Positions 1 to 6,234 of a stretch of DNA of 23,878 bases are shown in pieces. The position numbers and the translations under genes are program-made. Each line of letters begins with the position of its first letter. Position 1 is the first letter of the stretch. The DNA is from Prevotellaceae bacterium UBA4359 (GTDB lineage: Bacteria; Bacteroidota; Bacteroidia; Bacteroidales; Bacteroidaceae). The notes beneath the pieces are model-generated. The model did not search any database, had not been told where the DNA came from, and saw only the letters and a program-made list of their open reading frames with translations. The stretch spans positions 63,307-87,184 of the forward strand of contig DGSP01000080.1 of assembly GCA_002393555.1 (NCBI GenBank). The letters are read 5' to 3'.

Positions 1-16
1 CCTCCCGTGTCCAGTG

Positions 17-37
17 CCCTGCGGTTTCGCCGCAGGG
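17..37. repeat. GC-rich palindrome at left edge
   Basis: A perfect 8-bp inverted repeat, CCCTGCGG and CCGCAGGG, encloses a 5-nt TTTCG loop. It is followed by TCTTCATTCT, so it could be the terminator of a gene left of the window. Its outline (AGTG, two bases, CTGCG...CGCAG) also resembles the three CTGCGACYGAGTCGCAG palindromes at 1625-2346, so it may be a diverged member of the same intergenic family. Neither reading can be settled here. Confidence 0.55.
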
Positions 38-50
38 TCTTCATTCTAAC

Positions 51-115
51 CGTACCCCTCGGCTACACCCCATCGTACCCCTCGACTACACCTCATCGTA
101 CCCCTCGACTACGGC
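51..115. repeat. Three tandem 23-bp units
   Basis: CGTACCCCTCGRCTACA-type units begin at 51, 74 and 97, with exactly 23 bp between starts; the third is cut short at about 115. The units differ by a few bases (CGGCTACACCCCAT against CGACTACACCTCAT). They lie upstream of the leader promoter. No function is visible; short ORFs crossing them have no protein-like character. Confidence 0.7.
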
Positions 116-186
116 AAAAATGCAACAAAAACCTCTCTGTGCATCACATGAAAAGAAGGATTCTTCTGATTTTTTGCACGAAAATG

Positions 187-216
187 TTAGGAAGTAAAAA
201 AAAATCCTTACCTTTG
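187..216 (+). promoter_or_regulatory. Bacteroidetes-type promoter of the upxY leader
   Basis: The -7 box TACCTTTG (209-216) matches the Bacteroidetes consensus TAnnTTTG exactly. TTAG at 187-190, 18 bp upstream, is a possible weak -33 box (consensus TTTG). The context AAAATCCTTACCTTTGTAG closely resembles the fabI promoter at 19001 (AAAATCCGTACCTTTGCAG), and the box matches that of the tRNA-Met at 18824-18831, so it looks like a strong housekeeping-class promoter. The start site is expected near 222-225, just before the first large hairpin at 234. Confidence 0.65.
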
Positions 217-221
217 TAGCG

Positions 222-646
222 AATTTCCCCAACGACTCGTTTCCGATGGGACAAAAGTGAGCGTGTCTCACACCGCCCATCACGAGTCCGATAGTTCACG
301 CCGATGCTGGTTGAGGCCAGAGGATGGGAAGGGCTGTTTCGGAGGGGAAACGACATATTGAAAGCGTTTACTTGACGCTGTGTCCTAGACGTTTAGGAAA
401 TCTCGCAAATTACCTGAATTCAAAGTCTTGACATAGCAACGGTAGATGCTCCGGGATATGATTACTCTATCCTGCAAGAAACTTCCATCCACAGCCACAC
501 TTATGTGGTTTCGTGAATGATGAAGTCATTGCAAGGACGATTCATCATATCGGCGTGGGCTCTAACGTTGTCTGTTCAACTTTGATGGGCAATGCGAGAG
601 CCTCCTAGGCGTGGAATGGGCAACCGGACGATTTCACGCTTTTTTT
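222..646 (+). ncRNA. Long structured leader RNA upstream of upxY (candidate)
   Basis: No plausible protein is encoded here, but the transcript would fold into a string of hairpins. The first (234-288) is nested: GACTCGT/ACGAGTC (234-240/282-288), GATGGG/CCCATC (245-250/276-281), GTGAG/CTCAC (257-261/267-271). Others are 307-320, GTTTC/GAAAC (336-351), AGCGT/ACGCT (363-379), TCCTA/TAGGA (383-398), GGATA/TATCC (454-472), CCACA/TGTGG (495-508), ATGATGAA/TTCATCAT (517-548) and GGGCTCT/AGAGCCT (557-563/597-603, one G-U) enclosing GTTG/CAAC (567-580). It ends at the terminator hairpin 609-646. UpxY-type regulators act on the 5' leaders of their own operons in Bacteroides, so the leader is the natural target. 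It could instead be an independent ncRNA that ends at the terminator. The helices were found by eye, not by folding software. Confidence 0.6.
609..646 (+). terminator. Intrinsic-terminator-like hairpin in the upxY leader
   Basis: GCGTGGAAT (609-617) pairs with ATTTCACGC (631-639), nine pairs including one G-U, around a 13-nt loop. Seven T residues follow at once (640-646). The upxY start is only 40 nt downstream and no gene ends nearby upstream, so the hairpin is placed to attenuate the operon rather than to end a previous one. The repeated GGCGTGG words at 552 and 608 and GATGGGCAA/AATGGGCAA at 584 and 616 suggest that alternative pairings are possible. Confidence 0.7.
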
Positions 647-686
647 ATGTCCTTATGTATGGAGTTCTCCTATATAAGCCAGAGGT

Positions 687-1421
687 TTGAAACCAAACCA
701 ACTCAAATCATGCTCATCAGGTTCCAGCCCTGATACATGTAGCGGTGTTACAACCAATACGCCCCCCATTCAGAAAACATCACCGAATGGGCAGTCGGTA
801 GAAAATGCCCTTGCTGCAACCCGCATCCCCACCACATCTTTATATAAGAAGGACTCTCCCAATGCTCGCTGGTATGCAGCCCGAGTCACCTTTGGACGCG
901 CCCGTTCCGTCTATCAGGCCATCATTCAGATGGACAACGCCAACGTGATTCCCTACCTCCCAACAGCCCGGCAGCCAGTCTGCCGCATTGTTGATGGCAA
1001 AGCCACCATCATCATGCAAGAACGCCCAGTCCACACAGGCCTCCTCTTCGTCAACGCCTCCCCCGCCAACTACCAGCGGCTCCTCTTCGAAAGCCCCAAG
1101 ATACCAGGCCTCACCCCATTCTACGACCACTTCACCCTCTCCCACACAGGCCGCAACAGTTACCTTGTCGTGCCAGACCGTCAGTTCGACAGTTTCCGCC
1201 GAATCCTCGAATCAGGACAAGACGACATCCTCATCGACCAAACCCAAATACCCGCCTACCTCTCAGGCAAACAAGTCCGAGTCATCAGCGGCCCCTTCGC
1301 AGGAGTCGAAGGCACCCTCCTCAAGTGGAAACACCAACGCCGTGTCTTCGTCACCCTCGGCCCCCTTGGCACCTTCGCCACCGGCTATATCCGCACCGCC
1401 GATGTCGAACTCCTCTCCTAA
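687..1421 (+). CDS. upxY: UpxY-like NusG-family transcription antiterminator
   Basis: This 244-aa protein is a NusG/RfaH paralogue of the Bacteroides UpxY type. Such proteins ride on RNA polymerase and let it read through the long polysaccharide operon that follows. Residues 1-60 are a polar, Ser/Thr/Pro-rich extension not typical of the family. The NGN domain begins at about 61 (RWYAARVTFGRARSVYQ), and a KOW motif lies at about 193-224 (GKQVRVISGPFAGVEGTLLK). The start is a TTG: a TAA at 675-677 closes the frame upstream, and the next in-frame ATG is inside the NGN domain. It is the first gene after the structured leader and terminator-like hairpin. The C-rich composition typical of the next kilobase already starts in its second half. 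The family is clear; the exact name upxY is by analogy, and the TTG start is less certain. Confidence 0.88.
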   Translation: MKPNQLKSCSSGSSPDTCSGVTTNTPPIQKTSPNGQSVENALAATRIPTTSLYKKDSPNARWYAARVTFGRARSVYQAIIQMDNANVIPYLPTARQPVCRIVDGKATIIMQERPVHTGLLFVNASPANYQRLLFESPKIPGLTPFYDHFTLSHTGRNSYLVVPDRQFDSFRRILESGQDDILIDQTQIPAYLSGKQVRVISGPFAGVEGTLLKWKHQRRVFVTLGPLGTFATGYIRTADVELLS

Positions 1422-1617
1422 TACCCCCTCCGGCCCCTCCCTCCTTTCCCCATCCGTCCCTCCCTTCCTCCCTTCCTCCCTCTTTTCCTCTTTTCCTCTT
1501 CCCCGTCCCTTCCCTCTGTCCCTCTCTTTCTTCCCTTCCTCTTCCGTCCCTCGTCCGTCCCTTTTTCCCCTCTCTTCCCCCTTCCTCGTCCGTCCCTCTT
1601 CCCCCTCTTTCCTGTGT
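1422..1617 (+). repeat. Polypyrimidine C-rich tract between upxY and upxZ
   Basis: The + strand is almost pure C and T. By hand count, 1441-1610 contains only nine purines in 170 nt, and just one of them is A. It is built of loosely repeated CCTTCCTC, CCGTCCCT and CTTTTCCTC words. The RNA would be C-rich, G-poor and unstructured, which is what Rho-loading (rut) sites look like. As DNA it could form triplex or R-loop structures. Long translations in any frame here are composition artefacts. Confidence 0.8.
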
Positions 1618-1624
1618 TGAGTGT

Positions 1625-1643
1625 GCTGCGACTGAGTCGCAGC
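1625..1643. repeat. Palindromic repeat, copy 1 (upxY-upxZ gap)
   Basis: The core CTGCGACTGAGTCGCAG has seven-base arms around TGA, plus a flanking G-C pair. It is preceded by GAGTGT, as in copy 2 at 2087. It lies between upxY and upxZ in the only purine-containing island of the C-rich stretch. Confidence 0.75.
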
Positions 1644-1645
1644 CT

Positions 1646-1661
1646 CCCCCCCCCAAAAAAA
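1646..1661 (+). repeat. C9-A7 homopolymer pair upstream of upxZ start
   Basis: Nine C (1646-1654) run directly into seven A (1655-1661), ending 7 nt before the upxZ ATG at 1669. In Bacteroidetes an A-rich segment upstream of the start favours initiation, so length changes here could tune UpxZ translation. This is inference; the tract itself is plain in the sequence. Confidence 0.6.
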
Positions 1662-1668
1662 GCCTCCC

Positions 1669-2286
1669 ATGCTCACCCCCTCCCACCTCTCCTCCCTCCG
1701 TCTGAAGGCATACCGTCGCCTCCACCTCCTCGACCTTCCCGACGACTATGCCCTCCAAGACTACCAATCAGACCACCGCACCACCCACTCCGAAGCCCTC
1801 CGTCTCCTCACCCACCTCCAGGCACATCCCCATCTCACCCCTCTCCAACAAGCCGACCATCTCCTCACCATCTTCGTCCTCCTCCAACTCGGCTTCCGCG
1901 CTCCCCACCTCCTCCAGCAAACCACCAACCTCACCTACACCCTCCTCCCCCAACTCCTCTCCCTCCCACTTGCGAGAGACGCTTTCCCCGTCTCTTCCCT
2001 CCCTCTCCCCCTTGCAAGAGGCGGTTTCCCCGTCTCCCTCCCATCCCAATCCCCACAAACACCTCCCCTCCCTCAGGTCGAGTGTGCTGCGACCGAGTCG
2101 CAGTTCTCTCCCTTCTCCCCCCTCCCTCCCCAGAAACTCCTCACCCACCTCATCCTCCACCTCTACCTCGAAACCCAAGACGAAACCCTCCTCCCCACCA
2201 TCCACCAACTCCTCCCCGTCCTCACCACCTCCCCCAACGAAGAAGACCACTACCTCCTTCTCCTATACCATCCCCAACCCCAATAA
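1669..2286 (+). CDS. upxZ: UpxZ-like antitermination antagonist, with low-complexity insertion
   Basis: This 205-aa protein follows upxY, as UpxZ does in Bacteroides capsule loci. UpxZ proteins there block the UpxY proteins of other loci, so that one polysaccharide is made at a time. The N-terminal part (8-95: LRLKAYRRLHL, then QQADHLLTIFVLLQLGF) and the C-terminal part (155-188: KLLTHLILHLYLETQDE) read as helical Leu-rich segments with the UpxZ outline. Residues about 97-155 look inserted: LPLARDAFPVS and LPLARGGFPVS are a near-repeat, followed by a Ser/Pro-rich stretch carrying palindrome copy 2 (VECAATESQ). Codons are overwhelmingly C-ending. It was preferred over overlapping frames because it alone has mixed, foldable composition outside the insertion. 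The family call rests on context and general resemblance. Confidence 0.6.
   Translation: MLTPSHLSSLRLKAYRRLHLLDLPDDYALQDYQSDHRTTHSEALRLLTHLQAHPHLTPLQQADHLLTIFVLLQLGFRAPHLLQQTTNLTYTLLPQLLSLPLARDAFPVSSLPLPLARGGFPVSLPSQSPQTPPLPQVECAATESQFSPFSPLPPQKLLTHLILHLYLETQDETLLPTIHQLLPVLTTSPNEEDHYLLLLYHPQPQ
1969..2035 (+). repeat. Two 25-bp direct repeats inside upxZ
   Basis: CTTGCGAGAGACGCTTTCCCC... (1969-1993) and CTTGCAAGAGGCGGTTTCCCC... (2011-2035) are spaced 42 bp apart, so the duplication keeps the frame. The first copy contains a GAGACG/CGTCTC hairpin (1976-1994). They encode LPLARDAFPVS and LPLARGGFPVS. Confidence 0.65.
2087..2103. repeat. Palindromic repeat, copy 2 (inside upxZ)
   Basis: CTGCGACCGAGTCGCAG is the same palindrome as copies 1 and 3, preceded by GAGTGTG as in copy 1. 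It lies within the upxZ reading frame and is translated as part of VECAATESQ without breaking the frame. Confidence 0.75.
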
Positions 2287-2327
2287 CCCCCTCTTCCCCT
2301 CTCCCCCTACACACACACGTTCCCTTT

Positions 2328-2346
2328 GCTGCGACCGAGTCGCAGC
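2328..2346. repeat. Palindromic repeat, copy 3 (upxZ-wzx gap)
   Basis: CTGCGACCGAGTCGCAG with a flanking G-C pair lies 41 nt after the upxZ stop and 124 nt before the wzx start, still within C/T-rich sequence. The C-rich character ends at about 2390. Confidence 0.75.
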
Positions 2347-2469
2347 CCTCTCCCTTCCCTCCCTCTCAATTCTCAATTAACCAACCGCCAACGATACTAC
2401 ATCTTCCTTTTTTACTATTCCTTTCAAGATGCAAGTCCGCGGCTGTTTTCAAAAGTACATTTTTGCTAA

Positions 2470-4020
2470 ATGACTGACAATTCCACAAACAATAGGCGTA
2501 TAGCCAAGAATACACTTGTACTTTATGTGCGAATGTTGTTCTTGATGCTTGTCACCCTTTACACGAGTAGAGTCGTAATTAACGCCTTGGGATTCAGTGA
2601 TTATGGCATCTATACGGCTGTTGGTGGATTCGTAGCGATGTTTGGAGTTATATCCAATTCTCTCACTGCTGCCATTAGTCGTTTTATCACTTTTGAGATT
2701 GGGCATGGAGACGGACAAAAATTGAACAATACATTCTCAGCCTCTTTGTTGATACAATGTGCGATTGCCTGTATTGCAGTTTTGTTGATGGAGTCCATAG
2801 GCCTTTGGTTCCTAAATGTGCACATGACGATTCCTGTAGAGCGATTATATGCCGCGAATTGTGTTATGCAGTTCTCTATCATCACATTTGCCATTCAATT
2901 AATCAGTGTGCCATATAATGCAGTCATCATCGCTCATGAACACATGAGTGCCTATGCCGCCATCTCTATTTTTAATGGAGTGGGAACTTTAGGTGTTGCA
3001 TTTCTGATTCAACAAACAGAAGGCTATGACCGTTTGATTCTCTACTCCTCACTGTTGGCAGTGCTTGCTCTTATCGTTAGACTGATTTATGGTATATATT
3101 GCAGCAAACACTTTTCCGAGAGTAAATTTAGGCTTAGATATGATAAAAAACTAATCAAAGAGATTACGTCTTTTGCAGGTTGGAATTTCTTTGGTGCAAG
3201 TTCAGCCATCTTGAGGGATCAAGGAATCAATGTCCTTCTGAACATATTCTGTGGCCCTGTGGTGAATGCAGCAAGAGGTATTGCTATGCAAGTGAATAGT
3301 GCCATTCATAGCCTTTCGGGGAGTTTTCTTTCAGCACTCTCTCCACAAATCACAAAGCAATATGCAAGTGGGGATGTTAAATATTCTCTGAATTTATGCT
3401 TCAAAGGTGCCCGTTTTTCCTATTACTTGTTACTGTTATTGGGCCTTCCCATCCTGATGGAAGCAGGGCAAATTCTTACGATATGGTTGGGTAAGATTCC
3501 ACCACATGCCGTATCATTTGTCCGGCTGATTGTTATTTATGCACTTGTAGAAGCGGTTTCGTCAACACTTATTACTTTGATGCTTGCTACAGGTAACATC
3601 AAAAAATACCAAATTATTGTAGGGGGAACACAACTGCTTAATTTTCCCGCAGCCTATATTCTGCTGAAATGTGGGTGCGCTCCAGAATCGACAATGATTG
3701 CAACCATTATAATTGCCATCTTATGTTTAATCTTTCGCCTGGTCATGTTGAAGCAGATGGTTGGGCTATCAATAAAGACTTTTGTTAAAGATGTAGCATG
3801 GAATGTCATGCTGGTTTCATTACTCGCATCAATCATTCCAACGCTTTTTGTGCAGAATACAGAATCTGGATTGTTACGGTTGGTAGGCACTTTGCTGATA
3901 TGTGTAATGTGGTCAGGCATTGTCATTCTCTTCATTGGTTGCAACACATCAGAAAGAATGATGCTGTTGAGAAAAACTAAAAGTTACTGTCTAAAAAGAA
4001 GGAAACGTGAGAATCGATAA
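2470..4020 (+). CDS. wzx: Wzx-type polysaccharide flippase
   Basis: This 516-aa inner-membrane protein of the MATE/MVF-like polysaccharide exporter class has repeated hydrophobic segments across its whole length, a basic N-terminus (NNRRIAKNTLVLYVRMLFLMLVTLY) and a basic C-terminal tail (KSYCLKRRKRENR). The N-terminal LYTSRVVINALGFSDYGIYTAVGGFV segment is typical of the Bacteroidetes O-antigen flippase group. It would move the lipid-linked repeat unit to the periplasmic face for polymerisation by the downstream Wzy. It is the first structural gene after the C-rich region and clearly more AT-rich than it. Its 3' end overlaps the next gene by 14 nt. The name is by function class; substrate unknown. 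Confidence 0.88.
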   Translation: MTDNSTNNRRIAKNTLVLYVRMLFLMLVTLYTSRVVINALGFSDYGIYTAVGGFVAMFGVISNSLTAAISRFITFEIGHGDGQKLNNTFSASLLIQCAIACIAVLLMESIGLWFLNVHMTIPVERLYAANCVMQFSIITFAIQLISVPYNAVIIAHEHMSAYAAISIFNGVGTLGVAFLIQQTEGYDRLILYSSLLAVLALIVRLIYGIYCSKHFSESKFRLRYDKKLIKEITSFAGWNFFGASSAILRDQGINVLLNIFCGPVVNAARGIAMQVNSAIHSLSGSFLSALSPQITKQYASGDVKYSLNLCFKGARFSYYLLLLLGLPILMEAGQILTIWLGKIPPHAVSFVRLIVIYALVEAVSSTLITLMLATGNIKKYQIIVGGTQLLNFPAAYILLKCGCAPESTMIATIIIAILCLIFRLVMLKQMVGLSIKTFVKDVAWNVMLVSLLASIIPTLFVQNTESGLLRLVGTLLICVMWSGIVILFIGCNTSERMMLLRKTKSYCLKRRKRENR

Positions 4021-5161
4021 GCACAAGAACGACTGTTGCGGTTGTACTCTCTGCAGCGAGATTTGTCCCAAAGATGCAATTCGGATGAAGCCCGATGTGA
4101 TGGGTTTTTTGTATCCAGAAGTGGATGATTCACGCTGCATAGATTGTGGTTTGTGTGCAAAGTACTGTGCGTTTACTCCCACCTATAAGACGGAAAAAAA
4201 CCTTCCGCAACCCATCGCTTATGGAGGAAAACATAAAGACCCCGCTAACATTGCAAAATCACAGTCTGGTGCGGCATTTGTAGCACTCTCTGATTATATA
4301 TTGTCATCAGGTGGAGTTGTATATGGTGCTGGTTATGGAGAACACTTCAGAGTTGTACATAAAAGGGCTACGAATGAATCAGGGCGTGACGAGTTCAGAG
4401 GAAGTAAATATGTCCAAAGTGACATGACGGGAGTCTATGCTTCCATCAGAGAAGACCTGGACAATGAGCGAATCGTCATGTTTACAGGGACACCATGTCA
4501 GACCGCAGCAGTATCTTCATGTTTTGCCAGGCACAAGTTGCGGCAGAATCTTTACCTCATGGACATTGTGTGTCATGGTGTGCCAGGCCCATATATGTGG
4601 GAGGCGTATTTGCAATTCTTGGAAAAGAAGCAAGGCGAGAAACTGACAAAAGTGAATTTTCGTGACAAGGGCTATAAAGGATGGCATTCGCATGTAGAAT
4701 CCTTCACATTCGCACATTCACATACATATACATATACATATCTCTTCTACTCCCACATCAATCTGCGCTATTCATGCGCCAACTGTCCCTATACAAATCT
4801 TCGTAGGACTTCTGATGTCACAGTCGCTGATTTCTGGGGCATTGAGAAATCGCAGGCAGCCCACTTGGGTGAAGACAACAAAGGGTGTTCGTTGTTCCTG
4901 TTGAACACCCCAAAAGGTGTGGAATGGTTTGGAAAGATAAAAGAGAATTTGCTCTGTCAGGAGGTGCGGCTTGACGAATGTATGCAACCGCAATTGATGC
5001 ATCCTGCTGAACTACACAAGAAACGAGACCAGTTTGAGGCCGATTATGCAAAGTATGGCTTCGCATACGTGAGACGGAAATATGGGAATGTTGGTATCAA
5101 CAGAATCGAAAATGCGATAAAAAAGATACTGAGGCCAGTCATCAAAAAGTACAAGAGATGA
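4007..5161 (+). CDS. Coenzyme F420 hydrogenase/dehydrogenase beta-subunit family Fe-S protein
   Basis: This 384-aa protein starts at GTG, with AGAAGG just upstream, inside the end of wzx. Residues 10-54 carry two 4Fe-4S clusters: C10-x2-C13-x2-C16-x3-C20-P and C44-x2-C47-x2-C50-x3-C54. The rest shows family hallmarks FTGTPCQ and DIVCHGVPGPY, with a further Cys-rich segment (SCANCPYTNL) near residue 265. Characterised relatives move electrons to or from flavin/F420, but Bacteroidetes are not known to make F420, so the true partner is unknown. Such genes recur next to pyruvyl transferases in polysaccharide loci; here they overlap by 4 nt, suggesting a shared step in sugar modification. The family is secure, the reaction is not. 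Confidence 0.85.
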   Translation: MRIDKHKNDCCGCTLCSEICPKDAIRMKPDVMGFLYPEVDDSRCIDCGLCAKYCAFTPTYKTEKNLPQPIAYGGKHKDPANIAKSQSGAAFVALSDYILSSGGVVYGAGYGEHFRVVHKRATNESGRDEFRGSKYVQSDMTGVYASIREDLDNERIVMFTGTPCQTAAVSSCFARHKLRQNLYLMDIVCHGVPGPYMWEAYLQFLEKKQGEKLTKVNFRDKGYKGWHSHVESFTFAHSHTYTYTYLFYSHINLRYSCANCPYTNLRRTSDVTVADFWGIEKSQAAHLGEDNKGCSLFLLNTPKGVEWFGKIKENLLCQEVRLDECMQPQLMHPAELHKKRDQFEADYAKYGFAYVRRKYGNVGINRIENAIKKILRPVIKKYKR

Positions 5162-6222
5162 AAATAGGAATATTAACTTTCCATCGTGCCAAGAACTATG
5201 GTGCAGTGCTGCAATGTTACGCGCTGTCTCAGTTCCTTGTCCAAAAGGGACATGAGGTCTGTGTGATGGATTATCAGCCGCCCTATCTTGCTGGGATGAA
5301 AGACGAATCCTCCGCATTGAAACGAGTGAATGGATACCTGAAAACAATCTTGTATTGGTTATTAAATTGTGGCGAGAGTCAGTTCGGCAATGGATTTAGA
5401 AGGTTTCTGAAAAGGTATCTGAATATAGCATCCATGTCAGATGCTTGCGTCATGGATGCCTTTGTGTGTGGAAGTGACCAGATATGGAGCCCGAAAATTT
5501 GCAGAGGTTTCGACAAAGTTTATTTTGCCCAGATTCCTAACGCATGTCCCAAACGGATTATTAGTTATGCAGCAAGTATGGGGGAGACAAAATTGTCCAA
5601 CGAACAAAAAGAGGAATTTCTTCTCCATTTGAAAGATTTCAACGCAATAGGTGTTCGTGAAACTTCTCTAAGCGAATTACTGGATTCTTCAGGTGTGAGA
5701 AATGCGGTGGTGGCTGATCCTGTCATCTTGGCAGGAAAGGACATCTTTCAGCCACTGCTTGTACCCATCAGACAAAAAAGGCCATACGTGCTTATTTATG
5801 AATTGACACCACTTCCTGCAACTTATTCGTTTGCACAGAACATGGCAACCCAAATCGGGGCAGAAGTTGTAGTGATAGGTGGAGGTGCAGACAAATATTT
5901 CCGTCGAGGCATTAAGAATAAGCAGGGACTGTCACCTGAACAGTTTGTCAGTTATTTTGCAAATGCTTCTTGCGTGGTTACCAATTCTTTTCATGGTACA
6001 GCCTTTTCACTCATCTACAATAAACCTTTTTATTGCTTGCGCACAAATACATGGAAAGATGAGCGTATATTGTCTTTGCTCCAACAAACAAGTCTCATGA
6101 ACCGATTCGTCGATGATTCAGATGTTGTCAACTACACATCTATCGACTATAAGACCATAAATGACAAACTCCAACAAATGAGGAAGAAGTCCGAAGATTT
6201 CATCAGATGGAGTTTGGAATAA
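5158..6222 (+). CDS. Polysaccharide pyruvyl transferase family protein
   Basis: This 354-aa cytoplasmic protein is predicted to attach pyruvate (as a ketal, from phosphoenolpyruvate) to a sugar of the repeat unit, adding negative charge. Family features: N-terminal MKIGILTFHRAKNYGAVLQCYAL, GSDQIWSP at 105-112, ISYAASMG at 135-142, VREtsl at 166-171, VADPVIL at 185-191, and VTNSFHGTAFSLIYNKPF at 274-291 with the conserved His. The start codon overlaps the previous stop (ATGA). Length is normal. Some relatives of this family in similar loci have no proven pyruvylating activity, so the family is certain and the chemistry inferred. Confidence 0.87.
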   Translation: MKIGILTFHRAKNYGAVLQCYALSQFLVQKGHEVCVMDYQPPYLAGMKDESSALKRVNGYLKTILYWLLNCGESQFGNGFRRFLKRYLNIASMSDACVMDAFVCGSDQIWSPKICRGFDKVYFAQIPNACPKRIISYAASMGETKLSNEQKEEFLLHLKDFNAIGVRETSLSELLDSSGVRNAVVADPVILAGKDIFQPLLVPIRQKRPYVLIYELTPLPATYSFAQNMATQIGAEVVVIGGGADKYFRRGIKNKQGLSPEQFVSYFANASCVVTNSFHGTAFSLIYNKPFYCLRTNTWKDERILSLLQQTSLMNRFVDDSDVVNYTSIDYKTINDKLQQMRKKSEDFIRWSLE

Positions 6223-6234
6223 ACGTTGTGACTT

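Noticed and set aside
7..356. Short ORFs on both strands in the first 360 nt
   Set aside because: They cross the tandem repeats, the promoter and the nested hairpin, and have no protein-like composition; RNA structure explains this region better.
222..646. Leader RNA as tmRNA, RNase P RNA, SRP RNA or a retron ncRNA
   Set aside because: None of the sequence landmarks of those RNAs that I know is present, and no reverse transcriptase gene is nearby.
2445..2469. Possible promoter TACATTTTTG just before wzx
   Set aside because: The spacing inside the -7 box is two bases too long for TAnnTTTG and no -33 box is in register.
1263..2477. Several long overlapping ORFs on both strands in the C-rich region (Pro/Ser-rich on +, Glu/Gly/Arg-rich on -)
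   Set aside because: They result from near-absence of stop codons in polypyrimidine DNA; only the 1669-2286 frame has mixed, helical composition.
4007..5161. Evidence for F420 metabolism
   Set aside because: The family includes many non-F420 members and no F420 synthesis gene is in the window; only the Fe-S/flavoprotein family is supported.
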